From an uncultured Bacilli bacterium (GTDB lineage: Bacteria; Bacillota_I; Bacilli_A; RF39; UBA660), in assembly GCA_934140575.1 (NCBI GenBank), contig CAKPBJ010000013.1, positions 1 to 38,635 of the forward strand: a stretch of DNA of 38,635 nucleotides, read 5' to 3'. The notes beneath the pieces are model-generated. The model saw only the letters and a program-made list of their open reading frames with translations, did no database searches and was not told where the DNA came from. Shown in pieces: positions 15,394-24,632 of the stretch. How positions within the stretch are numbered: position 1 is the stretch's first letter; every line of letters starts with the position of its first letter. Position numbers and translations under genes: made by a program.

Positions 15394-17490
15394 ATGAATT
15401 TAGATGAATTAAATGATAAACAAAAAGAAGCCGTTTTATATAATGAAGGGCCACTTTTAATAATTGCCGGAGCAGGAGCAGGAAAAACAAAAACATTAAC
15501 TACAAAAATTGCATTTTTAATAGAAGAAAAAAACGTTAGTCCAAGAAATATACTAGCAATAACTTTTACAAATAAAGCAGCAAAAGAAATGAAGGATAGA
15601 CTTTTTAGAACGATAGGTGCGACAGCAAAAGAATTACAAGTATCAACATTTCATAGCTTTGGATTAAAACTATTAAGAGAAAATTATGAAGCATTAGGTT
15701 ATGATAAAAATTTTGTAATTATGGATAGTGATGATTCATTAACAGTAGTAAAAAAAATCATTAAAGATATGGGCCTAGATCCTAAAATATATAATCCAAG
15801 AGGAATTAGAAATAAAATAAGTGGTTGTAAAAATGAAATGACATCACCAGAAGAATATGAAAGATATGCAGTAAGTGATTATGAAAAAGTAGTTCAAGAA
15901 GTTTATTCAAAATATAATACAAAACTTGAAAGAAATAACTCCGTAGATTTTGATGATTTATTATTACTTCCAATAGAACTATTCAAAAAAAATCCAGATA
16001 TATTAAATAAATATCAAGACTTATATCAATATATTTTAATAGATGAGTACCAAGATACAAACGAAGCACAATACATATTAACAAAAATGTTAAGTGTTAA
16101 AAACAGAAAGATAACTTGTGTAGGAGATGACTCTCAAAGTATTTATAGCTTTAGAGGAGCAAATTATAAAAACATTCTTAATTTTGAAAAAGATTATAAA
16201 GACGCTAAAACAATTCTTCTAGAACAAAACTATCGTTCAACAAGTAACATTCTAGATGCAGCTAATCAAGTTATTAAGAATAACAAAATGAGAAAAGACA
16301 AAAATCTATGGACATCAAGAGGTACTGGAGAAAAAATAAAATATTATAGAGCCTACAACGAAAGAGATGAAGCACAATATGTTATAAGAAAAATAAAAGA
16401 ACTTATAAATAGAAATATAGAATATAAAGATATCGCAGTACTATATAGAACTAATGCTCAATCTCGTGTCTTAGAAGAAGAAATGTTAAAAGAAAATTTA
16501 CCATATAGAGTAATAGGTAGTTTTTACTTCTATTCAAGAAAAGAAATAAAAGACTTAATTGCGTATTTAAGATTAATTCATAATTCAAGAGATAATGTTT
16601 CATTATTAAGAGTTATAAATACGCCAAAAAGGGGTATAGGGTTAAAAACAATAGAAAATCTAACAAAAAAGGCAGACCTAGAAAACATAAGTATTTATGA
16701 AGCAATATCAAGTGGAAAAGAATTAGAATTTAAAAATTTAATAGAAAGATTAAAAGAAGTATCGCAAGACTTAACTCTAACCGAATTAATTGACAAAGTA
16801 TTAGATGCATCAGGTATGAAACAAGAACTTGAAAGTGAAAAAACTTTAGAAGCAGAAGTAAGATTAGAAAACTTAGAAGAATTCAAATCAATTACAAAAT
16901 CATTTGAAGAAAGAGAAGGATTAATTTCTCTTGAAGATTTCCTACTTGAAATAAGTTTAATAAGTGATGTAGAAGAATATAAAGATGATCCTAATAGAAT
17001 TAGTTTGATGACAGTACATTCAGTAAAAGGTCTAGAGTTTGATCACGTATTTGTAGTAGGAATGGAAGAAGGAATATTTCCACATATGAATTCACTAATG
17101 GAAAACTCAGAAGTAGAAGAAGAAAGAAGACTTTGTTATGTCGCAATTACAAGAGCCAAAGATGACTTACATCTTGTAAATGCCAGAAGAAGAACTCTAT
17201 TTGGAAAAGAACAAATAAATCCAGTAAGTAGATTCATTGGTGAAATAAATAAAGATTTAATTGAAACAAATGTAAAAGATGAATTACCACAAAAAGAAGA
17301 AAAATTAAATACAGGAGAAATGTTTAGAGAAGAAAATGTTGATTATCAAGTAGGAGATTACGTATATCACGAAACATTTGGAACAGGACGTGTTACAGAA
17401 GTTACAAATACTCTTGTAACAGTTGCCTTCAAACATCCTCATGGTATTAAAAAATTAATGAAAAATCATAAGAAGTTATCAAAAGTTTAA
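15394..17490 (+). CDS. pcrA: ATP-dependent DNA helicase PcrA/UvrD
   Basis: 698 residues, somewhat shorter than the about 730 usual for Bacillus PcrA. Superfamily 1 motifs are intact: Walker A AGAGAGKT at 25-32, ITFTNKAA, DEYQDTN, GDDSQSIYSFRGA, QNYRS, SVKGLEFDHVF and CYVAITRAK. The C-terminus has the Tudor-like VGDYVYHETFGTGRV, typical of PcrA and used to contact RNA polymerase. Family role: translocates 3'-5' on DNA, clears RecA, and works in excision repair and transcription-coupled repair. ligA follows two genes later, a neighbourhood known in other Firmicutes. Its stop codon lies in the terminator hairpin. Confidence 0.96.
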   Translation: MNLDELNDKQKEAVLYNEGPLLIIAGAGAGKTKTLTTKIAFLIEEKNVSPRNILAITFTNKAAKEMKDRLFRTIGATAKELQVSTFHSFGLKLLRENYEALGYDKNFVIMDSDDSLTVVKKIIKDMGLDPKIYNPRGIRNKISGCKNEMTSPEEYERYAVSDYEKVVQEVYSKYNTKLERNNSVDFDDLLLLPIELFKKNPDILNKYQDLYQYILIDEYQDTNEAQYILTKMLSVKNRKITCVGDDSQSIYSFRGANYKNILNFEKDYKDAKTILLEQNYRSTSNILDAANQVIKNNKMRKDKNLWTSRGTGEKIKYYRAYNERDEAQYVIRKIKELINRNIEYKDIAVLYRTNAQSRVLEEEMLKENLPYRVIGSFYFYSRKEIKDLIAYLRLIHNSRDNVSLLRVINTPKRGIGLKTIENLTKKADLENISIYEAISSGKELEFKNLIERLKEVSQDLTLTELIDKVLDASGMKQELESEKTLEAEVRLENLEEFKSITKSFEEREGLISLEDFLLEISLISDVEEYKDDPNRISLMTVHSVKGLEFDHVFVVGMEEGIFPHMNSLMENSEVEEERRLCYVAITRAKDDLHLVNARRRTLFGKEQINPVSRFIGEINKDLIETNVKDELPQKEEKLNTGEMFREENVDYQVGDYVYHETFGTGRVTEVTNTLVTVAFKHPHGIKKLMKNHKKLSKV

Positions 17491-17509
17491 ACTAAAGATA
17501 ACTTTTTTT
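17473..17509 (+). terminator. Terminator after pcrA
   Basis: 8-bp stem AAGTTATC (17473-17480) / GATAACTT (17497-17504), 16-nt loop, T7. Includes the pcrA stop codon. Confidence 0.75.
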
Positions 17510-17559
17510 AAATATAAATTTACTCAAAAATACTTGCTATATTAAAATCTAATCTTATA

Positions 17560-17568
17560 TGATATAAT
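17560..17568 (+). promoter_or_regulatory. Extended -10 promoter of the nucleotidyltransferase gene
   Basis: TGATATAAT, with TATAAT at 17563-17568; the ATG at 17633 follows an AAGGAGG site. The leader is about 58 nt. Confidence 0.6.
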
Positions 17569-17632
17569 AAAATTGCTATATAAGATAAATAGTAAAATAA
17601 TAAATAAGGGGTTTCATATACAAGGAGGATTT

Positions 17633-18547
17633 ATGGATAAAGATATTACATTAGTTATTTTAGCAGCTGGAATGGGAAGCAGATTTGGAGGATTAAAACA
17701 AATTGAACCATTAGGCCCAAACGGAGAATTTATAATTGATTACTCTGTTTATGATGCTATAAAAGCAGGATTTAATAAAATAGTTTTCTTGATAAAAGAA
17801 GAAAATTATGAAGTATTTAAAGAAACAATAGGAAAAAGAGTAGAACCACATATTAAGGTTGAATACTGTTTTCAAAAAAATGATAACTTACCTGCTGGAC
17901 ATACAGTTCCAAAAGATAGAGTTAAGCCACTAGGTACAGCACACGCAGTTCTTTGCTGTAAAGAAAAAGTACATGAACCATTTATTATTATCAATGCTGA
18001 TGATTTTTATGGAAGAGATGCGTTTGAAAAAGGTGCAGAATTCTTAAAAAATCTAAATGATACAATCCCATATCCATATGGAATGATTGCTTATCATGTA
18101 AAAAATACAATTACTGAAAATGGCGCAGTAAAAAGAGGAGTTTGTGAGGTAGATGGAGATCAACTATTAAAAATTACAGAAAGTCAAGTTGAAAGAGTTA
18201 ATGGAAAAATAATTGCAACTCCATTAAATGGAACACCAGCTTTTGAAGTTGGAGAAGATGCTACAGTATCAATGAACATGTTACTTTTCACACCAAGTAT
18301 ATTTAAATATATTGAAGACCATTTTGCAGAGTTTTTAGACGCTAATAAAGATAATATAGATAAATGTGAATATTTAATACCAGATGTTTTATTTAGTACA
18401 ATAAGAGATAATTATGCAACAGCAAAAGTAATTAAAACAACTGCAACATGGTATGGAGTAACATATAAAGAAGATGCAGACAGCGTAAGAGAAGCACTAA
18501 AAAAATTAGTAGAAGAAAAAGAATATCCAAATAAATTATGGGATTAA
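17633..18547 (+). CDS. NTP-transferase-family nucleotidyltransferase
   Basis: 304 residues from the ATG at 17633, which has AAGGAGG at ideal spacing; 20 additional in-frame upstream codons lack a ribosome site and run through the leader. The nucleotide-binding start is ILAAGMGSRFGG, with KQIEPLGPNGEFIIDYSV, then GTAHAVLCC and the metal-binding ADDFYG. It resembles sugar-1-phosphate or choline-phosphate nucleotidyltransferases of the COG1208 type, which make NDP-activated precursors of surface polymers. No partner kinase or glycosyltransferase is adjacent, so the sugar or alcohol is unknown. Confidence 0.8.
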   Translation: MDKDITLVILAAGMGSRFGGLKQIEPLGPNGEFIIDYSVYDAIKAGFNKIVFLIKEENYEVFKETIGKRVEPHIKVEYCFQKNDNLPAGHTVPKDRVKPLGTAHAVLCCKEKVHEPFIIINADDFYGRDAFEKGAEFLKNLNDTIPYPYGMIAYHVKNTITENGAVKRGVCEVDGDQLLKITESQVERVNGKIIATPLNGTPAFEVGEDATVSMNMLLFTPSIFKYIEDHFAEFLDANKDNIDKCEYLIPDVLFSTIRDNYATAKVIKTTATWYGVTYKEDADSVREALKKLVEEKEYPNKLWD

Positions 18548-18570
18548 TTAAAAAATAAAAAACAATTCCC

Positions 18571-18613
18571 AAAATCACCATATTAGTTTAAAATAATAAT
18601 AGGTGATTTTTTT
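18571..18613 (+). promoter_or_regulatory. Terminator-like hairpin enclosing the ligA ribosome site
   Basis: AAAATCACC (18571-18579) pairs perfectly over 9 bp with GGTGATTTT (18602-18610). The 3' arm is the ligA Shine-Dalgarno (AGGTGAT) and runs into T7, ending at the ligA ATG (18614). The loop is 22 nt. It can serve as terminator of the upstream gene and, in read-through RNA, would hide the ligA ribosome site. Confidence 0.6.
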
Positions 18614-20605
18614 ATGGAAGAAAGAATAAATGAATTAATTGACAAGATTAATAAAGCAAGCTATGAGTATTATGCTCTTGACAATCCAACAATTACAGAC
18701 CAAGAGTATGATGATTTATACAACGAACTTTTAAGAATAGAAGAAAAATATCCAGAATTAAAAAGAATAGATTCTCCAACAAATAGAGTAGGAGGACAAG
18801 CTTTAGAAAAATTTGAAAAAGTTACGCATGAAACGCCAATGCTTTCCTTTGACGATATTTTTAATAGTGATGAAATAGAAAGTTTCGATAACAGAATAAA
18901 AAAAGTTGTTAAAAATCCCTCATACACACTAGAACCTAAAATGGATGGACTATCAGGATCTCTTATATATAAGGATGGAATTTTAGTACGTGCCGCAACA
19001 AGAGGTGATGGTGTTACAGGAGAAAACATAACCCAAAATGTAAAAACAATTAAATCAGTTCCGCTTAAGCTAACAGAAAAAATTGATATTGAGGTTCGTG
19101 GAGAAATATATATGTCAAAATTATCTTTTGAACGAGCTAATATTGAAAAAAGAAAAAATAAGGAGAAAGAATTTGCTAATCCTAGAAATGCAGCAGCAGG
19201 CTCAATTAGGCAATTAGATAGTAAAATAACAGCTAAAAGAGGACTAGATTATATGGCATATTTTATCCCAAATCCAGAAAAATATGGTCTAAAATCTCAG
19301 CATGAATCACTAGAATACTTAAAAAAACTAGGATTCAAAACAAATTATAAACTCAATGGACTAGCACATAATGCCAAAGAAATAGAAAAGTTTATAGAAA
19401 ATCTAGGTAATGAAAGAGAAAAATTACCATTTCCTATTGATGGAGTTGTTCTAAAAGTAGATAGTCTTGAAGATGAGGCTAAACTTGGATTTACAGCAAG
19501 AGTACCACGATGGGGTATTGCATATAAATTTCCAGCTATAGAAGTATTAACAACGTTAAATGAAATAAAATTTACTGTAGGAAGAACAGGAAAAATAACA
19601 CCTAATGCAATATTTAATCCAGTCCATGTAGATGGTTCACTTGTATCAAAAGCAACTCTTCATAATGAAGACTACTGCATTCAAAAAGATGTAAGAGTAA
19701 ATGATATTATATCAATTAGAAAAGCAGGAGATGTCATACCAGAGGTAGTAGAAGTAAAATTTGAAAGACGTACTGGAGAATACGAGCCATTCAAAATGAT
19801 AGAAAATTGTCCAATCTGTAATACAAAATTAATAAAAAAAGATGCAATGCATTTTTGTCCAAATATAAATTGCCCAGCTCGTCATATTGAGGGATTAATA
19901 CATTTTGCTTCACGAGATGCCATGAACATAGATGGAATGGGAGATGCAATAATAGAAGACTTCTATAATATGGGATACTTAAGAAAAGTATCAGACTTTT
20001 ACCATTTAAATGTTTATGCAGAAAACCTAATGATTTTAGAAGGATTTGGGGAAAAAAGTATTACAAACCTTTTAACATCAATAGAAAATTCGAAAAAAAA
20101 TTCGTTAGAAAGACTAATATTCGCTTTAGGAATTCCACATGTAGGAGCAAAAACTGCTAAAATATTAGCTATAAAATTTGAAACAATGGATAATTTAGAA
20201 AACGCAACATTTGAAGAATTAACAAATATTCCAGATATAGGAGATATAATTGCTAAATCAATAATTGAGTATTTTAATAAAGAAGAAAACAAAGAAACAC
20301 TTCAAGAGTTAAGAAACTTAGGAATTAATATGGCATATACTGGTGAAAAAGTAAAAGAAAGTGAAGAATTTAATAATAAAACCTTCGTATTAACTGGTAG
20401 TCTAGAGATATTTACAAGAGAGGAAGCCGAAGAAAAAATAGAGCTTTTAGGAGGAAAGACATCAGGATCTGTATCTAAGAAAACATCAGTAGTCATTGTT
20501 GGTGCAAACCCAGGAAGTAAATATAGAAAAGCTCAAGAGCATGGAATACCAATTTGGACAGAACAAGAATTTAAAGAAAAATTAGATAATACAGATTTAA
20601 AGTAA
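18614..20605 (+). CDS. ligA: NAD-dependent DNA ligase LigA
   Basis: 663 residues, full length. The adenylation lysine is Lys109 in EPKMDG. Domains in order: Ia (YYALDNPTITDQEYDDLY), adenylation, OB, the four-Cys zinc finger (CPIC...CPNINCPAR), helix-hairpin-helix (GIPHVGAKTAKILA, IPDIGDIIAKSI) and a C-terminal BRCT domain (FVLTGSLEIFTREEAEEKIE). Joins nicks in replication and repair using NAD. Translation starts only after the hairpin at 18571-18610. A MazG-like gene follows at 21 nt with no terminator between, so they are likely cotranscribed. Confidence 0.97.
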   Translation: MEERINELIDKINKASYEYYALDNPTITDQEYDDLYNELLRIEEKYPELKRIDSPTNRVGGQALEKFEKVTHETPMLSFDDIFNSDEIESFDNRIKKVVKNPSYTLEPKMDGLSGSLIYKDGILVRAATRGDGVTGENITQNVKTIKSVPLKLTEKIDIEVRGEIYMSKLSFERANIEKRKNKEKEFANPRNAAAGSIRQLDSKITAKRGLDYMAYFIPNPEKYGLKSQHESLEYLKKLGFKTNYKLNGLAHNAKEIEKFIENLGNEREKLPFPIDGVVLKVDSLEDEAKLGFTARVPRWGIAYKFPAIEVLTTLNEIKFTVGRTGKITPNAIFNPVHVDGSLVSKATLHNEDYCIQKDVRVNDIISIRKAGDVIPEVVEVKFERRTGEYEPFKMIENCPICNTKLIKKDAMHFCPNINCPARHIEGLIHFASRDAMNIDGMGDAIIEDFYNMGYLRKVSDFYHLNVYAENLMILEGFGEKSITNLLTSIENSKKNSLERLIFALGIPHVGAKTAKILAIKFETMDNLENATFEELTNIPDIGDIIAKSIIEYFNKEENKETLQELRNLGINMAYTGEKVKESEEFNNKTFVLTGSLEIFTREEAEEKIELLGGKTSGSVSKKTSVVIVGANPGSKYRKAQEHGIPIWTEQEFKEKLDNTDLK

Positions 20606-20626
20606 TATAAATTATAGGAGTTCAAA

Positions 20627-20953
20627 ATGGAAAAAATATATAATAAATTAGTTAGAGATAAAATTCCAGAAATAATAGAAAATGATGGAGAAACACCAGT
20701 AGTAAGAGTATTAAATGATGAAGAATATAGAATAGAACTTAAAAAAAAGTTGAAAGAAGAATACGAAGAGGTTTTATCCGCCAATGGAAAAGAAGAAAGA
20801 TTAGAAGAACTTGCTGATATGTTAGAAGTAATAAGAGCTCTTGCACTTCTAGAAGATGAAGACATTCAATCAGTAATAAATATTATGGATAAAAAAAGAG
20901 AAAAAAGAGGCGGATTTACAAAAAAATTATTTTTAGAAAAAACAATGAAATAA
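20627..20953 (+). CDS. MazG-like nucleotide pyrophosphohydrolase
   Basis: 108 residues. The start NKLVRDKIPEIIE and the acidic metal motif EEYEE (44-48) followed by EELADMLEV (61-69, with Asp64) fit the all-alpha NTP-PPase superfamily (MazG/HisE-like). Such proteins often carry the name phosphoribosyl-ATP pyrophosphohydrolase, but no histidine biosynthesis genes are here, so a house-cleaning role on non-canonical NTPs is more likely. Preceded by ATAGGAG and cotranscribed with ligA. No terminator is visible after it. Confidence 0.8.
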   Translation: MEKIYNKLVRDKIPEIIENDGETPVVRVLNDEEYRIELKKKLKEEYEEVLSANGKEERLEELADMLEVIRALALLEDEDIQSVINIMDKKREKRGGFTKKLFLEKTMK

Positions 20954-20999
20954 TACTAAAAAAGTAATCTTAATAAAATGAATTTACACCCATAATAGC

Positions 21000-21028
21000 T
21001 TTACAAAAAAGGTATCAAGTGGTATAAT
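21000..21028 (+). promoter_or_regulatory. Promoter of the acidic membrane protein gene
   Basis: TTTACA (21000-21005), 17 nt, TATAAT (21023-21028) preceded by TGG (extended -10). Near-consensus. Confidence 0.82.
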
Positions 21029-21062
21029 ATGACCCATAAAAAAGGGGAATAGAGGTGTATTT

Positions 21063-21971
21063 ATGTTTAAGAAAAAAAGAACAAATTTATATGATTCCTA
21101 TGAAGATGATATTCAAGATATTGCATCAAAAGAAACAGAATTATTAAAATCCTATAATGAAAATACTGAAGAGTATTATGAAGATAGTAGAGATAATAAA
21201 AATTTAGATATAGATAATATAGATGATTATGAAGCTATAGAAATTGATGATTCAGATAAAGAAGAAAAAGAACTTGAAGTAGACAATGATAGTAATAACG
21301 ACAATAATATGACTGATTATGAAACTGAAAATTATGATGACTATTCAACAGAAGATGAATATTTAGAAGAAAACGATACAAAACAAAAAAGTTCTAAATT
21401 AGTTCGTTTTTTAAATATATTATTTGTCATTATAATAATATCTTTATTAATGATAACAACAGATATAATATGTGTTTCTAAATATAACATTGGACCATTC
21501 TTCGCAATACCAACTCATACATATAAAGATGGTGGAACAAAAGAATATTATGGTTTAGGATATAAAGTTATAAAATATCATCAAGTACAAGGAAGAAAAG
21601 ATACAGAAATTGGATTATGGTCCCTAAAATATAATATTGAACCAACAACAATAAAATCTGTTGATTTAGCAATCGAATTTTATAATAATGAAGCAAAGAC
21701 ATATAAAAAATATTATAAAAAATTTGTAAGAGTCGTTTCTACATTAGAAAAAGTAGATGAAAAAAATAATACTATCACATTAAGTTATATAGATGATGGT
21801 AAAAAATATTCACTAGATATAGAATGTAATATGGCTTCAAAAAACAGTAATATAGATAAATTAGAAAAAGGAAAAGAAGTTACTATAATTGGAACAGTAA
21901 ATAAATATGATTTTAAATCTAGAAAAAAAGTTGGAAAATTATATATTAATAATTGTTTCGCAGAACAATAA
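21063..21971 (+). CDS. Single-pass membrane protein with acidic N-terminal tail, unknown function
   Basis: 302 residues, not recognised. Residues 1-115 are a low-complexity cytosolic tail very rich in Asp, Glu, Asn and Tyr. One membrane segment lies at about 120-142 (LNILFVIIIISLLMITT). The outer domain of about 155 residues begins with YNIGPFFAIPTHTYKDGG and has KEYYGLGYKVIKY, a pattern that I associate with uncharacterised Firmicutes membrane proteins. Own promoter with AGAGGTG ribosome site; followed by a terminator and the exonuclease gene. Role unknown. Confidence 0.65.
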   Translation: MFKKKRTNLYDSYEDDIQDIASKETELLKSYNENTEEYYEDSRDNKNLDIDNIDDYEAIEIDDSDKEEKELEVDNDSNNDNNMTDYETENYDDYSTEDEYLEENDTKQKSSKLVRFLNILFVIIIISLLMITTDIICVSKYNIGPFFAIPTHTYKDGGTKEYYGLGYKVIKYHQVQGRKDTEIGLWSLKYNIEPTTIKSVDLAIEFYNNEAKTYKKYYKKFVRVVSTLEKVDEKNNTITLSYIDDGKKYSLDIECNMASKNSNIDKLEKGKEVTIIGTVNKYDFKSRKKVGKLYINNCFAEQ

Positions 21972-22003
21972 AAATAAAAACTATTTTAAAGTTATATAAA
22001 AAG

Positions 22004-22032
22004 TAGACATACAAAAGTTGATGTCTATTTTT
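22004..22032 (+). terminator. Terminator before the exonuclease gene
   Basis: 7-bp stem TAGACAT (22004-22010) / ATGTCTA (22021-22027), 10-nt loop, T6. Confidence 0.78.
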
Positions 22033-22034
22033 TA

Positions 22035-22043
22035 TGTTATAAT
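22035..22043 (+). promoter_or_regulatory. Extended -10 promoter of exodeoxyribonuclease III
   Basis: TGTTATAAT starts two bases after the terminator T-tract. The ATG is at 22065, only 21 nt beyond. Confidence 0.68.
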
Positions 22044-22064
22044 AAAATTATTGAGGTGAATAAG

Positions 22065-22814
22065 ATGAAGATAGTATCATGGAATGTAGCAGGAATTAGA
22101 GCATGTCTAAATAAAGGACTAGATCTATTTTTTAGTGAAGAAAAAGCAGATATTTATTGTTTCCAAGAAACAAAAGTTACAGAAGAACAATTACAATTTC
22201 ATCCATTAGGTTATAATGAATATCTTTATCCAGCAGAAAAGAAAGGCTATTCTGGAGTGATGATTTACTCAAAAATTAATCCTATCACTGTCACATATGG
22301 AATAAATGATGAAGAATATGATAGTGAAGGAAGAACAATAACTTTAGAATTTGATAATTTTTACTTAGTAAATTGTTATGTACCAAATTCCAAAAGAAAC
22401 CTAGAAAGATTAGAATCAAGAATGAGATTTGAAGACAAGATGAGAGAATATTTAAATAATTTAAAAAGAAAGAAAAACGTCATCTATTGTGGTGATTTAA
22501 ATGTAGCTCATGAAGAAATAGATATTAAAAATCCAAGTACTAATCATCAATCAGCAGGTTTTACAGATGAAGAAAGAAATAAGATGACTGAATTATTAGC
22601 TTCAGGTTACATTGACACATTTAGATATTTTAATAAAGACACCATAAAATATACATGGTGGAGTTATATGCACAATGCAAGAGAAAAAGACATTGGCTGG
22701 AGAATAGATTATTTTATTGTGAATAAAGAATTTATTAATAACATCACAAATACAAAAATATATTCACAGGTTAAAGGTTCAGACCATTGTCCTATTGGAA
22801 TAGAGATAAAATAA
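22065..22814 (+). CDS. xth: Exodeoxyribonuclease III / AP endonuclease
   Basis: 249 residues from the ATG at 22065; an in-frame GTG at 22056 is part of the GAGGTGA ribosome site and is rejected. Motifs of the ExoIII/APE1 family are complete: SWNVAG with Asn7, FQETK with Glu35, GDLNVAH, WRIDYF and the catalytic His in GSDHCP. Cleaves at abasic sites and trims 3' ends in base-excision repair, using Mg. Own promoter; gatCAB follows with another promoter. Confidence 0.95.
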   Translation: MKIVSWNVAGIRACLNKGLDLFFSEEKADIYCFQETKVTEEQLQFHPLGYNEYLYPAEKKGYSGVMIYSKINPITVTYGINDEEYDSEGRTITLEFDNFYLVNCYVPNSKRNLERLESRMRFEDKMREYLNNLKRKKNVIYCGDLNVAHEEIDIKNPSTNHQSAGFTDEERNKMTELLASGYIDTFRYFNKDTIKYTWWSYMHNAREKDIGWRIDYFIVNKEFINNITNTKIYSQVKGSDHCPIGIEIK

Positions 22815-22835
22815 GTTTAAAAATAATATAAAATT

Positions 22836-22844
22836 TGTTATAAT
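22836..22844 (+). promoter_or_regulatory. Extended -10 promoter of gatCAB
   Basis: TGTTATAAT, TATAAT at 22839-22844; weak TTTAAA-like -35. The gatC ATG is at 22870 after CAGGAG. Confidence 0.65.
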
Positions 22845-22869
22845 AAGAAAACAAAGGAGTACAGGAGAT

Positions 22870-23175
22870 ATGGATAAATTAACAAGAGAAGAAATTTTAC
22901 ACGTTGCAGAATTAGCACGTATAAAATTAACAGACGAAGAAATAGAAAAATATAGAGTACAACTAAAACAATTATTAAACGACGTAGAAAAAATAAATGA
23001 CGTAAAAGGCTATGATGATGAAATTTTAATTGCTTGTTGGGAAGAAAATACAAAATTAAGAAAAGATGAATCAGGAGAAATGCTAAATCCAAAAGAAGTA
23101 ATAGAAAATGCTCCACGACATAGTGGTAATTATATAGCAGTACCAGTAGTAATAAGTGGAGGTGAAGGTGCATAA
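22870..23175 (+). CDS. gatC: Asp/Glu-tRNA amidotransferase subunit C
   Basis: 101 residues, normal size. Starts KLTREEILHVAELARIKLTD, the typical GatC beginning, and wraps GatA-GatB in the complex. The last base of its TAA is the first base of the gatA ATG (TAATG), so translation is coupled. Order gatC-gatA-gatB is the usual Firmicutes one. Presence of GatCAB implies indirect charging of Gln-tRNA and/or Asn-tRNA. Confidence 0.94.
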   Translation: MDKLTREEILHVAELARIKLTDEEIEKYRVQLKQLLNDVEKINDVKGYDDEILIACWEENTKLRKDESGEMLNPKEVIENAPRHSGNYIAVPVVISGGEGA

Positions 23176-24632
23176 TGAAATACTTAGATAAGACTATTCA
23201 AGAAATTCACAGTTTATTAAAAGAAAAAAAGATAAAACCAATTGATTTAGTAGAAGAATGCTTTGAAAGAATAGAAAAAAATAAAGACCTAAATGCATAT
23301 ATTACTTTAAATAAAGAAGAAGCAATAAAGACAGCAAAAGAATTAGAAAATAAAGAAGTTGATAACTTATTGTTTGGATTACCAATAGCTGTAAAAGATA
23401 ACATTGTTACAAAAGGATTAAGAACAACTTGTGCATCTCATATTCTAGATAATTTTATTCCAATATATGATGCAACTGTTGTAGAAAAAATCAAAAAAAA
23501 TAATATGATAATAATTGGTAAAACTAACATGGATGAATTTGCAATGGGATCAAGTTCAAGAACATCATATTTTGGTGCTCCAAAAAATCCATGGGACAAA
23601 GAAAAAATATCTGGTGGGTCATCAGGAGGTTCAGCAACAACAATAGCAGAAAGAGATTTACTATTTGCACTTGGAAGTGATACAGGTGGTTCAATAAGAC
23701 AACCAGCAAGTTATACAGGTATTGTTGGAATGAAACCAACATATGGAAGAATATCAAGATACGGATTAATTGCCTTTGCATCAAGTCTAGATCAAATCGG
23801 ACCAATGACAAAAAATGTATATGAAAATGCAGTGTTGCTTAATATTTTAGCTGGAAAAGATGAACGTGACTTAACATCAGCCAATAAAGAAGATGAAGAC
23901 TTCACAAGACTAATTGGAGAAGATATTAAAGGTATGAAAATAGCAGTACCAAACTACTTTATGAGTGATATCGTAAATAAAGAAATAAGAGAAAAAGTAA
24001 AAGATACAATAAAAGTCTTAGAAAAGTCTGGTGCAGAAGTTGATTTTGTTGATATAAAATATATTGAAAACGCTGTTACACTTTACCAAATAATTGCTAT
24101 GGGTGAAGCAAGCTCAAACTTAGCAAGATTTGATGGTATAAGATATGGTCATTCAACAGAAAATCCAAAAAATATAGAAGATTTATATTTAAGTACAAGA
24201 GCAGAAGGCTTTGGAGAAGAAGTAAAAAGAAGAATAATGGTAGGTTCATATTTACTAAGTGGTGAAAATGCAAAAACATATTATAATAAAGCATTATCAA
24301 TTAGAGATGATATAAGAACAGAATTTAAAAACTGCTTTAAAAAATATGATTTAGTAATAGGCCCAACAACAACGACGACAGCATATAATTTAACAGATCC
24401 AATGGATGACCCATCAAAATCATTCATGGATGACGTTTTAGTAATACCTGTAAATATGGCAGGTCTTCCAGGTTTAAGTTTACCGATAGGTTTTGATAAA
24501 GAAAATATGCCAATTGGTATGCAAATAATTGGAGATTCATTTGAAGAGGCAAAAATTTATAAGCTTGCAAGTTACATAGAAAAAAAATTAAACTTGAATT
24601 TAAATCCTAACAGAGGTGAAGATAATGAATAA
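23175..24632 (+). CDS. gatA: Asp/Glu-tRNA amidotransferase subunit A
   Basis: 485 residues, full length amidase-signature protein. The catalytic triad is intact: Lys74 (AVKDN), cis-Ser149 (GGSSGGS) and nucleophile Ser173 (DTGGSIRQPAS), with spacings (75 and 24 residues) equal to those known for GatA. It releases ammonia from glutamine and channels it to GatB. Overlaps gatC by 1 nt and gatB by 8 nt. Confidence 0.97.
   Translation: MKYLDKTIQEIHSLLKEKKIKPIDLVEECFERIEKNKDLNAYITLNKEEAIKTAKELENKEVDNLLFGLPIAVKDNIVTKGLRTTCASHILDNFIPIYDATVVEKIKKNNMIIIGKTNMDEFAMGSSSRTSYFGAPKNPWDKEKISGGSSGGSATTIAERDLLFALGSDTGGSIRQPASYTGIVGMKPTYGRISRYGLIAFASSLDQIGPMTKNVYENAVLLNILAGKDERDLTSANKEDEDFTRLIGEDIKGMKIAVPNYFMSDIVNKEIREKVKDTIKVLEKSGAEVDFVDIKYIENAVTLYQIIAMGEASSNLARFDGIRYGHSTENPKNIEDLYLSTRAEGFGEEVKRRIMVGSYLLSGENAKTYYNKALSIRDDIRTEFKNCFKKYDLVIGPTTTTTAYNLTDPMDDPSKSFMDDVLVIPVNMAGLPGLSLPIGFDKENMPIGMQIIGDSFEEAKIYKLASYIEKKLNLNLNPNRGEDNE

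Noticed and set aside
22838..23173. 111-codon frame antisense to gatC
   Set aside because: Leu/His/Tyr-rich shadow typical of the complement of an AT-rich gene; gatC is clearly the real gene.
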